From positions 1-5,153 of the forward strand of contig JAHZHV010000015.1 in the NCBI GenBank assembly GCA_019420085.1: a DNA stretch of 5,153 nt, in the 5' to 3' direction. The translations under genes were made by a program, and so were the position numbers. Below, one piece after another: positions 1 through 5,153 of this stretch (position 1 is its first letter; each line of letters starts with the position of its first letter). The DNA is from Christensenella sp. GTDB lineage: Bacteria; Bacillota; Clostridia; Christensenellales; Maliibacteriaceae. The notes below the pieces were generated by a model. That model was not told the origin of the DNA, made no database searches, and was given only the letters and a program-made list of their open reading frames with translations.

Positions 1-291
1 GGTATTGAGGGATTGGACGCTTCGCTGGAGGGTCCTACAGCTGTTGCATTCGGCTATGAAGATCCGATCGCACCCGCACGCGTGTTGGATGATTTTGTCA
101 ACACTTCGAAAAAGACGCAGATCAAGGCCGGTGTGGTCGGCAAGCAGGTCATGGGTGTCAATGAGGTAAAGGCTTTGGCCGGCCTCAAGAGCCGCGATAC
201 TGTTATCGGCCGTCTGCTTGGCACGCTCAATGCGCCGATTCGCAAGCTTGTGCTTACGCTTAAACTGGCGTCTGAAAAGGAATCTGCATAA
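1..291 (+). CDS. rplJ: 50S ribosomal protein L10, C-terminal part (5' end outside window)
   Basis: L10 anchors the L7/L12 dimers to the large subunit, forming the stalk that recruits and stimulates translation GTPases. The window opens inside the gene: frame 1 is open from base 1 and gives 96 residues before the TAA at 289-291. L10 is usually about 165-175 residues, so roughly the first 70-80 are missing. Family-typical stretches are visible: GPTAVAF followed by a DPIAPARVL segment, then a lysine-rich IKAGVV strand, an EVKALAGL helix and a final helix around APIRKLVLTLKLA. In this family the C-terminal helix is the docking site for L7/L12 N-terminal domains. The TTG at 13 is an internal codon, not a start, because coding similarity runs through it to the window edge. 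rplL follows after 42 bases, the usual rplJ-rplL pairing. Identification is firm; only the 5' end is unseen. Confidence 0.95.
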   Translation, partial: GIEGLDASLEGPTAVAFGYEDPIAPARVLDDFVNTSKKTQIKAGVVGKQVMGVNEVKALAGLKSRDTVIGRLLGTLNAPIRKLVLTLKLASEKESA

Positions 292-333
292 TCAATTTGC
301 ACATTAACCGAAAAAATACGGAGGAAATCAACA

Positions 334-708
334 ATGACGAAAGCTGAAATCATCGATGCCATCAAAGAGATGAGCGTTTTGGAACTGGCCGATCTGGTCA
401 ACGAGCTTGCTGAGATCTTTGGCGTGGATCCCAACGCTACCATGGCTGTTGCTGCTGGCCCCGCTGCGGGCGGCGCTGCTGCTGCTGAGGAAGAGAAGAC
501 CGAGTTTGACGTTATTCTTGCTGAGGCTGGTGCCGAGAAGATCAAGGTCATTAAGGTTGTCCGCGAGGTCACCGGTCTTGGTCTGAAGGAAGCCAAGGAA
601 GTTGTCGACAATGCACCCAAGGCTGTGAAGGAAGGCATCTCCAAGGAAGACGCCGAGGCACTCAAGGCCAAGCTGGAAGAGGTCGGCGCAAAGGTCGAGA
701 TCAAATAA
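334..708 (+). CDS. rplL: 50S ribosomal protein L7/L12
   Basis: This is the multicopy acidic stalk protein that binds L10 as dimers and contacts elongation, initiation and release factors. The 124-residue length is normal and the gene is complete. The N-terminal dimerisation domain covers about residues 1-34 (two helices, including SVLELADLVNELAEIFGV). A flexible Ala/Gly-rich hinge follows at about 37-53. The globular C-terminal domain spans about 56-124, with the conserved GLGLKEAK segment at 81-88, part of the factor-binding face, and a VEIK end. The ATG at 334 is preceded by GGAGG at 320-324, nine bases upstream. No promoter is evident in the 42-base gap after rplJ, so the two are probably co-transcribed. 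A strong terminator starts 20 bases after the stop, so transcription should end here. rpoB, the usual next gene, is absent. Confidence 0.98.
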   Translation: MTKAEIIDAIKEMSVLELADLVNELAEIFGVDPNATMAVAAGPAAGGAAAAEEEKTEFDVILAEAGAEKIKVIKVVREVTGLGLKEAKEVVDNAPKAVKEGISKEDAEALKAKLEEVGAKVEIK

Positions 709-727
709 GGTACCTTGTTTCATATGG

Positions 728-771
728 GAAGACCGAAACATTTTGTTTCGGTCTTCTTTTTCTATTTTTTT
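728..771 (+). terminator. Intrinsic terminator of the rplJ-rplL unit
   Basis: A perfect 12-bp stem pairs 728-739 (GAAGACCGAAAC) with 745-756 (GTTTCGGTCTTC) around a 5-base loop at 740-744. A T-rich tract follows at 757-771, interrupted only by C762 and A764. The opposite strand has no T-run after the stem, so the signal works in the + direction only. Its position 20 bases after the rplL stop assigns it to the ribosomal operon. Confidence 0.95.
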
Positions 772-781
772 GTGCATAGAG

Positions 782-820
782 AAAACAAAAAGCCCTCGCA
801 GATATTCTGCGAAGGCTTTT
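782..820 (-). terminator. Intrinsic terminator of rpmB
   Basis: The stem pairs 788-794 with 814-820 and 796-801 (TCGCAG) with 807-812 (CTGCGA). One C/A mismatch (795/813) separates the two helices, and the loop is 802-806. Read on the - strand, the stem runs into TTTTTGTTTT, ending at 782. This is a good U-tract 20 bases after the rpmB stop. On the + strand only the four T's of the stem itself are present, so any + strand activity would be weak, at most a back-up to the rplL terminator. Confidence 0.9.
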
Positions 821-839
821 GCGTGTAGAAATTCGGAAA

Positions 840-1031
840 TCACACTGTGCGCTGCACACGACCGCTTCTGAGGCAACGCGTGCAAACATGCAATGTACGG
901 GGCGTTCCGTTCACAACAGCATGCACACGCTGAATATTCGGACGCCACGTGCGGCGCGTCTTATGATGGGAATGGCTGACGTTATTGCCAGACATCATAC
1001 CCTTTCCGCAAATTTCACAATAGTTGGCCAT
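840..1031 (-). CDS. rpmB: 50S ribosomal protein L28 (zinc-binding, four-cysteine form)
   Basis: L28 is a small structural protein of the large ribosomal subunit. The gene encodes 63 residues, a normal length for the short Firmicute form. It has the typical start with CEICGKG, then the NNVSHSHHKTRR segment, RPNIQRVHAVVNG, and CTRCLRSG near the end. Two CxxC pairs (C5/C8 and C50/C53) mark the zinc-binding 'C+' version. The start is the ATG at 1031-1029. It is preceded by GGAGGTGG (1044-1037 on the - strand) five bases away, and it begins exactly where L28 similarity begins. The reading frame stays open upstream to 1100, but that stretch overlaps the promoter and resembles nothing. The gene stands alone with its own promoter and terminator. 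It converges with rplL and diverges from the Asp23/Gls24 gene. Confidence 0.97.
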   Translation of the reverse strand: MANYCEICGKGMMSGNNVSHSHHKTRRTWRPNIQRVHAVVNGTPRTLHVCTRCLRSGRVQRTV

Positions 1032-1056
1032 AGATGCCACCTCCCGGGGTTTTGTT

Positions 1057-1064
1057 GTTGCAAC
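1057..1064. other. 8-bp palindrome GTTGCAAC at the predicted rpmB transcription start
   Basis: GTTG at 1057-1060 and CAAC at 1061-1064 form a perfect palindrome directly downstream of the rpmB -10 box, about where transcription should begin. It could be a protein-binding half-site or chance. It is too short to decide, and the flanking bases do not extend the symmetry. Confidence 0.25.
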
Positions 1065-1071
1065 GAGGGAT

Positions 1072-1100
1072 ATTATCGCATTTTGTACATCTTTTGTCAA
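1072..1100 (-). promoter_or_regulatory. Promoter of rpmB, near consensus for the housekeeping sigma factor
   Basis: On the - strand, a perfect -35 TTGACA (1100-1095) is followed by a 17-bp spacer and the -10 hexamer GATAAT (1077-1072, five of six consensus). An extended -10 TG lies at 1080-1079. A run of eight A's (1109-1102) sits immediately upstream of the -35 and resembles an UP element. The expected transcription start is near 1065, giving a leader of about 35 bases. Such strength suits a ribosomal protein gene. Activity is inferred from sequence only. Confidence 0.9.
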
Positions 1101-1114
1101 GTTTTTTTTCGTGG

Positions 1115-1135
1115 CAGACAGGGGTACAGACAGGG
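1115..1135. repeat. Pair of 9-bp direct repeats between the divergent promoters
   Basis: CAGACAGGG occurs at 1115-1123 and again, perfectly, at 1127-1135. The repeats are 12 bp apart start to start, so both copies lie roughly on one face of the helix. They sit upstream of both -35 boxes: 14 bp from the rpmB -35 and 17 bp from the yloU -35. That is a position where an activator or a shared regulator could bind. No known operator is recognised, so function is inference. Confidence 0.5.
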
Positions 1136-1152
1136 AAAAGATACGGGTCTAC

Positions 1153-1182
1153 TTGACGTGAAGGTTCTGTTTGCGGTATGAT
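1153..1182 (+). promoter_or_regulatory. Promoter of the yloU-fakA-recG unit
   Basis: TTGACG at 1153-1158 (five of six consensus) is separated by 18 bp from TATGAT at 1177-1182 (five of six consensus). The predicted start near 1189 leaves a leader of about 30 bases, just enough to hold the ribosome site AAGGAGG at 1204-1210. It diverges from the rpmB promoter, with 52 bp between the two -35 boxes. Confidence 0.8.
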
Positions 1183-1218
1183 GAATCTGTATTATCCTGC
1201 TACAAGGAGGAATAGCCA

Positions 1219-1569
1219 ATGCCGGCTCGCATTGAAAACGAATTGGGGAAAATCACTTTCTCTGACCTTGCCATCGCGTCTTTGGCGGGAATGACTGCCG
1301 TGGAATGTTACGGCGTGGTCGGAATGGCTTCGACTAAGGCAACGGATGGATTGATCGAGTTGCTCAAACGTGAGAATCTTGCACGCGGTGTGAAGGTGAC
1401 GACTGCGGATGACAGTGTCATGATTGATCTGTATGTGATCGTTGAATACGGCATTTCCATCAATGCTGTTTGCACAAGCGTCCTTGATACGATTAAGTAC
1501 AAAGTTGAGACGCTGATGGGCATTCCCGTAACTAAGATTCATGTACATGTGCAGAGTGTACGTGTATAA
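1219..1569 (+). CDS. yloU: Asp23/Gls24 family protein (YloU-like)
   Basis: This belongs to the small cytoplasmic Asp23/Gls24 (DUF322) family, some members of which are linked to cell-envelope stress in Gram-positive bacteria. The role of the YloU branch is not settled. The 116-residue length matches YloU-type proteins. Visible family signatures are an N-terminal GKITFSDLAIASLAG segment, the conserved ECYGVVGMA at residues 29-37, a central VMIDLYVIVEYG strand and an INAVCTSVLDTIKYKVE helix. There is no signal peptide or membrane segment, so a membrane role would need a partner. The ATG at 1219 has AAGGAGG eight bases upstream, a strong site. fakA follows after 44 bases with no convincing terminator, so co-transcription is likely. 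The conserved pairing with fakA suggests a link to lipid or envelope homeostasis, but this is inference. Family assignment is confident; function is not. Confidence 0.92.
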   Translation: MPARIENELGKITFSDLAIASLAGMTAVECYGVVGMASTKATDGLIELLKRENLARGVKVTTADDSVMIDLYVIVEYGISINAVCTSVLDTIKYKVETLMGIPVTKIHVHVQSVRV

Positions 1570-1594
1570 CGCCCAAAAGGGACGCTTTTCTATT

Positions 1595-1621
1595 GGAAAG
1601 GAATCAATGATTCATGATTGA
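1595..1621 (+). other. fakA translation start region with an overlapping four-codon ORF
   Basis: GGAAAGGA (1595-1602) is the only ribosome-site-like sequence. Two ATGs follow. The one at 1607, four bases after the site, opens only ATG ATT CAT GAT TGA (1607-1621). The one at 1614, eleven bases after it, opens fakA. The ATGATT unit is present twice, seven bases apart. The fakA start at 1614 is chosen because the Dak2-type protein begins there with a typical MIEKINAALL start. Whether the short frame is translated is unknown. Confidence 0.4.
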
Positions 1622-3272
1622 AAAAATTAACGCTGCTTTGCTGCGGGATATGTTTGCCGCAGGAGCTGCCTTGCTTGAGGAAAACAAGGAAGGCGTTGAT
1701 GCGATGAATGTATTTCCCGTTCCCGATGGGGATACGGGTACCAATATGTCCATGACGTTGAATTCTGCGGTTGCTGAGATGTACAACGCCAAAGAAGAAA
1801 GCGTCAAGGCGGTTGCGGCTGCAATGGCGCGTGGCGCACTCAGAGGTGCACGCGGAAATTCCGGCGTCATCTCTTCTCAGATTTTCCGTGGCTTTGCAAA
1901 CGGATTGGAAAACGTTCAGGAAGCAGATACGATTGCGCTGGCAAACGCATTGCAGACGGGCGTGGATATGGCATATAAGGCTGTTATGAAGCCGCGTGAA
2001 GGAACCATTTTGACCGTTGCAAAAGCAGCCGCGGAAGCGGGTATGCGTGCAGCACGGCGTGAAAGGGATCTTTCGCGTTTCATGCAGATTGTAATCGATG
2101 CTGCGGATCGTACGCTTGCAAAAACGCCGGATATGCTGCCTGTCCTGAAAGAAGCGGGCGTGGTAGATGCCGGCGGAAAAGGTCTTATTATTATCTATAC
2201 TGGGTTCCGCCAGGCTATCGATGGCGGCGGTACGTTCCACTTTGATTTTGAACCGCTTGCTCCCGCAAAGGCGGCAGTTCCGTCTGCGGCGTCGATGGAG
2301 GGACTGAGCACAAGTGATATCCAGTTTGGTTACTGCACGGAGTTTTTTGTTGTTAACCTGAAGGATGATGTGGATGATGCGATGCGGGAGAGCTTTTCGC
2401 AGCATCTGCAGAAAATCGGGGACAGTGTTGTTGTCGTTGGTGATGATGACCTGATTAAAGTACATGTACATACCAATGCACCGGGTAAGGCTTTGCAGTG
2501 GGGTTTGCGCATGGGTGAGCTTTCGCATGTAAAAATTGACAATATGCGTGAGCAGCATCGCAATTTGGCCAGCGATGGCAGCATTGTAGAGGCTGCGCCT
2601 GTGCAGCCGCCCAAGAAATACGGGATGGTTTCCGTTGTTGCAGGCGCCGGACTTGCACATGTATTCGAGGACATCGGTGTTGATTATGTCGTAGAGGGCG
2701 GACAGAGTATGAATCCGTCTATTGATGACATTGCCAAAGCGGTACAGTCAGTAAATGCAAAAACAGTTTTTGTTTTTCCGAACAACTCCAATGTGATTCT
2801 GGCTGCCCAGCAGGCCAAAGAGCTTGTGACGGATCAGGAACTGATTATCATTCCGACGAAAACGGCGCCCCAGGGAATTGCTGCGGCATTGGCGTTTATG
2901 GAGGATGAGACACCTCAGGCCAATGAGAGCGAAATGCTGGAAGCAATTGGTTATGTCAGCACGGGAATGGTGACGTATGCTGTTCGGGATACGCATTATA
3001 ATGGATTGAATATTCATAAGGATGACATTATCGGGCTGGATGATCATGGCATTTGTGCGGTTGGCAAGGATGTTGAGACGGTTGCGCTTGAATTGCTGGC
3101 GCGTATCGTGGATGATGAGAAGGGTATGATTACCTGTTTCTATGGCGCAGATGTCAGCGAAGCGGACGCGCAGGCGCTGCAGGAAAAAATTTCGACGCGC
3201 TTTGATGAGCTGGAAAATGAAATGCATAGCGGTGGTCAGCCGCTGTATTATTACATCTTTTCAGTTGAATAA
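1614..3272 (+). CDS. fakA: Fatty acid kinase catalytic subunit FakA (DhaL/Dak2 plus DegV-like domains)
   Basis: FakA transfers phosphate from ATP to fatty acids bound by a FakB partner. The acyl-phosphate enters phospholipid synthesis through PlsX/PlsY. The gene is complete at 552 residues, normal for the family. The N-terminal Dak2/DhaL kinase domain (about 1-205) has the metal- and ATP-binding FPVPDGDTGTNM at 34-45, with D38 and D40 as expected Mg ligands, then GARGNSGVISSQ at 78-89 and DAGGKG at 185-190. The middle domain (about 235-330) carries C241 and the HVH at 284-286. These match the residues I recall as zinc ligands in Staphylococcus aureus FakA. The C-terminal DegV-like part (about 335-552) includes GGQSMNPS at 362-369 and ends with the typical GGQPLYYYIFSVE. 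No fakB is in the window, so the acyl-binding partner must be encoded elsewhere. recG follows after 23 bases, probably on the same transcript. Confidence 0.95.
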   Translation: MIEKINAALLRDMFAAGAALLEENKEGVDAMNVFPVPDGDTGTNMSMTLNSAVAEMYNAKEESVKAVAAAMARGALRGARGNSGVISSQIFRGFANGLENVQEADTIALANALQTGVDMAYKAVMKPREGTILTVAKAAAEAGMRAARRERDLSRFMQIVIDAADRTLAKTPDMLPVLKEAGVVDAGGKGLIIIYTGFRQAIDGGGTFHFDFEPLAPAKAAVPSAASMEGLSTSDIQFGYCTEFFVVNLKDDVDDAMRESFSQHLQKIGDSVVVVGDDDLIKVHVHTNAPGKALQWGLRMGELSHVKIDNMREQHRNLASDGSIVEAAPVQPPKKYGMVSVVAGAGLAHVFEDIGVDYVVEGGQSMNPSIDDIAKAVQSVNAKTVFVFPNNSNVILAAQQAKELVTDQELIIIPTKTAPQGIAAALAFMEDETPQANESEMLEAIGYVSTGMVTYAVRDTHYNGLNIHKDDIIGLDDHGICAVGKDVETVALELLARIVDDEKGMITCFYGADVSEADAQALQEKISTRFDELENEMHSGGQPLYYYIFSVE

Positions 3273-3295
3273 TCGTACTTAATGGGAGGGTTCCT

Positions 3296-5153
3296 ATGAA
3301 TATGCCTGTTTCCCGGATGAAGGGAATTGGGCCAAAACGTGCGCAGGCGATGGCGCGTCTTGGTATCGTAACGCGCGGTGATCTGGTGCGCTATGCGCCG
3401 GCGGATTATCGCGATATGCGAATGCAGACGCCCATCGCGCGTTTGCGTTATGGACAAACTGCGGTATTTACGGCAAAAGTAGTGGGTACGGCGCGTGTAT
3501 CCCGTATGCCCGGAAGGCGTATCAACGTGCTGCGCTTTCGTCTTGCAGATGAGACGGGTGAAATTGACGCGATTTATTTTAATCAGGCTTATTTGAAAAA
3601 TACGCTGAAACCGGATTCGGTTTGGCGATTTTGCGGCAGGGTGGGCAAGTATAATGCCTTGTGTGTTGTTTGCCCGGAATTCGACACGCCTGCGTTGGAG
3701 GATTCTGCAACATTGACGCCGGTATACCGTTTGACAAGCGGTATTTCGCAGAAAATGATGCGTTCGTTTATTACCGATGCATTGGAGCAGATTGAACGCC
3801 CTGAAGAGACACTGGATGATATTCTGCTGCATGATTATAAACTCATGCCGCTTGAACAGGCGTTGTATCGTCTGCATTTTCCGCGGGATGAGCGTGAAAT
3901 GCGGGAGGCAGTTCGCAGATTGTCGTTTGAGGAGCTGATGAATTTCCAGCTTGCAATGGCAATGCGTCGTCAGCAACGCATTACGGCCAAAACAGGACAG
4001 GGAATTGCGACAAACTGGGATGCTGTCGATCGTCTGATTGATTCCCTGCCATATGAGCTGACGCGTGCGCAGAAACTGACAGCGTCGGAAGTGTTGGATG
4101 ACATGGCAAATTCCGTGCCGATGAATCGCCTGATTCAGGGTGATGTCGGTTCCGGGAAAACGGTCGTTGCTGCCATTGCGATGTTTTCCGCAGCGCTTGC
4201 AAAACGACAGGCTATTTTCATGGTGCCGACCGAAATTCTTGCCAGACAGCATTATGAAACGCTGCGTAATATGTATGAACCCTTTGGCGTGAAAGTTGGT
4301 CTTTTGACGGGTTCTACACCAAAGAGCCAGCGGCGTGAGGCAGTGCGTGCCATTGCTGCAGGTGAATGGCAGGTTATTGTCGGTACGCATGCGCTGTTTG
4401 GACGGGATGTAATTTATCATCGCTTGTCGCTTGTCGTTACGGATGAACAGCACCGATTTGGCGTGGCACAGCGAACGATGGCAGCCGCAAAAGGGGAGAT
4501 GCCGCATACGCTTGTCATGAGCGCAACGCCGATTCCCCGTTCTTTGGCGCTTGTGCTGTATGCCGACCTGGACATTTCGATTATCAATGAATTGCCCGCG
4601 GGTCGTAAGCCTGTTAAAACGCGGATTGTATCCGGTTATAAGCGTTCGGATATGTATGGCTTTGTTCGGGAACAGATTCGTCAGGGCAATAAGTGTTATG
4701 TCGTATGTCCTCTGGTGGACGAGTCTGAGCAGATCCGCGCACGCAGTGCAAAGGAAACATACGATGAACTGTGTCAGCGTATGCCCAAAGGCAGCGTGGT
4801 ACTTCTGCATGGCCGTATGAGTGCAAAGCGAAAGGAAGAAGCTATTGAAGCTTTTGCACATGCAGATGCACATGTACTGGTTTCCACCACGGTTGTCGAA
4901 GTCGGAATGGATGTGCCGGATGCGACCATTATGGTCGTAGAGAATGCAGAGCGTTTTGGGCTTGCACAGCTGCATCAGCTGCGCGGCAGAGTGGGACGCA
5001 ATGACAGAGAGGCATGGTGTTTCCTTGTCAGTGAAGAGGATGACCGTGCGGCGATGGAACGTTTGAATGTATTGATTAACTCCAATGACGGTTTCGAGAT
5101 TGCCTCCCGGGATCTGGCGCTTCGCGGACCGGGGCAGATTCTGGGAACCTGTC
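3296..5153 (+). CDS. recG: ATP-dependent DNA helicase RecG (3' end outside window)
   Basis: RecG is a superfamily 2 double-strand DNA translocase that reverses stalled forks and processes branched intermediates. The frame is open to the edge: 619 codons plus one base. RecG is usually about 680-700 residues, so some 60-80 are missing. The N-terminal part has a GIGPKRA helix-hairpin-helix-like motif (10-16). An OB-fold 'wedge' spans about 50-135, followed by the linker PVYRLTSGIS (142-151). The helicase core has LTRAQ (255-259), Walker A GDVGSGKT (282-289), PTEILARQH (311-319), the RecG-type DEQH box (383-386), SAT (409-411), STTVVEVGMDVP (from 530) and QLHQLRGRVGR (558-568). The TRG region begins with LRGPG (R610). 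The ATG at 3296 has GGGAGGG five bases upstream; the in-frame ATG at 3302 is less well spaced. Its last visible residue, C619, replaces a usual arginine. Confidence 0.97.
   Translation, partial: MNMPVSRMKGIGPKRAQAMARLGIVTRGDLVRYAPADYRDMRMQTPIARLRYGQTAVFTAKVVGTARVSRMPGRRINVLRFRLADETGEIDAIYFNQAYLKNTLKPDSVWRFCGRVGKYNALCVVCPEFDTPALEDSATLTPVYRLTSGISQKMMRSFITDALEQIERPEETLDDILLHDYKLMPLEQALYRLHFPRDEREMREAVRRLSFEELMNFQLAMAMRRQQRITAKTGQGIATNWDAVDRLIDSLPYELTRAQKLTASEVLDDMANSVPMNRLIQGDVGSGKTVVAAIAMFSAALAKRQAIFMVPTEILARQHYETLRNMYEPFGVKVGLLTGSTPKSQRREAVRAIAAGEWQVIVGTHALFGRDVIYHRLSLVVTDEQHRFGVAQRTMAAAKGEMPHTLVMSATPIPRSLALVLYADLDISIINELPAGRKPVKTRIVSGYKRSDMYGFVREQIRQGNKCYVVCPLVDESEQIRARSAKETYDELCQRMPKGSVVLLHGRMSAKRKEEAIEAFAHADAHVLVSTTVVEVGMDVPDATIMVVENAERFGLAQLHQLRGRVGRNDREAWCFLVSEEDDRAAMERLNVLINSNDGFEIASRDLALRGPGQILGTC

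Noticed and set aside
54..948. Overlapping - strand frames opposite rplJ, rplL and the terminators (54-704 and 328-948)
   Set aside because: They lie over strongly conserved ribosomal protein genes, run through two terminators and resemble nothing. The Ala/Ser-rich or Leu-rich composition is the complement of the rplL coding sequence.
1032..1100. 23-residue N-terminal extension of L28
   Set aside because: It would start at the -35 box of the rpmB promoter and would not be transcribed from it. The L28 family begins at the MANYCEICG methionine, which has its own ribosome site.
819..1181. 120-residue + strand frame across rpmB and its promoter
   Set aside because: It lies opposite rpmB and continues through both divergent promoter elements. 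It has no recognisable domain.
1570..1613. Possible small hairpin AAAAG/CTTTT between yloU and fakA
   Set aside because: The stem has only five A/T-rich pairs and no following T-run, so it is not a convincing terminator or attenuator.
1590..2660. 356-residue open frame on the - strand opposite fakA
   Set aside because: It is a codon-aligned shadow of fakA with the same low-complexity His/Arg/Cys-rich composition. It has no recognisable domain, and the + strand gene is unmistakable.
3251..4975. 574-residue open frame on the - strand opposite recG
   Set aside because: It is exactly codon-aligned with recG and exists only because recG lacks TTA, CTA and TCA. The predicted protein is rich in His, Arg, Cys and Ile with no recognisable domain. 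The + strand frame carries every RecG helicase motif.
1..5153. Search for a mobile element, defence system, CRISPR array or other new system
   Set aside because: The window is filled by core housekeeping genes with short intergenic gaps. I saw no inverted-repeat ends, transposase, integrase, repeat-spacer array or tRNA.

Overview
The window is an ordinary-looking piece of a bacterial core chromosome, with about half G+C. The protein types point to a Firmicute (Bacillota): a cysteine-containing ribosomal protein L28, and an Asp23/Gls24 protein followed directly by a FakA-type fatty acid kinase. Strong AGGAGG-like ribosome sites and U-rich intrinsic terminators fit this. The L28 and FakA sequences look to me like Negativicutes (the Selenomonas/Megasphaera/Dialister side), but that is recall and not a search result.

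Layout. On the + strand, positions 1-708 hold the 3' end of rplJ (L10) and a complete rplL (L7/L12), closed by a strong intrinsic terminator at 728-771. A second terminator, at 782-820, points the other way and closes rpmB (L28, 840-1031, - strand), so the two ribosomal units converge tail to tail. Between rpmB and the next + strand gene lies a 187-base divergent promoter region (1032-1218). It has a near-consensus promoter on each strand and a 9-bp direct repeat between them. The remaining + strand looks like one transcription unit: an Asp23/Gls24-family protein (yloU-like, 1219-1569), fakA (1614-3272) and recG (3296 to the window end, truncated). The gaps are 44 and 23 bases, with no terminator in either.

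Function. L10 and L7/L12 form the ribosomal stalk that recruits translation GTPases, and L28 is a 50S protein. FakA phosphorylates fatty acids held by FakB partners, feeding acyl-phosphate to phospholipid synthesis. The Asp23/Gls24 protein has no settled role but commonly sits beside fakA. RecG remodels replication forks and recombination intermediates. The rpmB / yloU / fakA / recG order resembles that of Bacillus subtilis, except that no serine dehydratase genes (sdaAB, sdaAA) lie between fakA and recG.

I see no mobile element, CRISPR array, tRNA, rRNA, phage gene or defence system, and no candidate for an undescribed system. The points most worth a second look are the absence of rpoB after rplL, the repeat-bearing divergent promoter region, the two competing start codons at fakA, and a cysteine in the C-terminal helicase motif of RecG. 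No gene-free stretch exceeds 300 bases.
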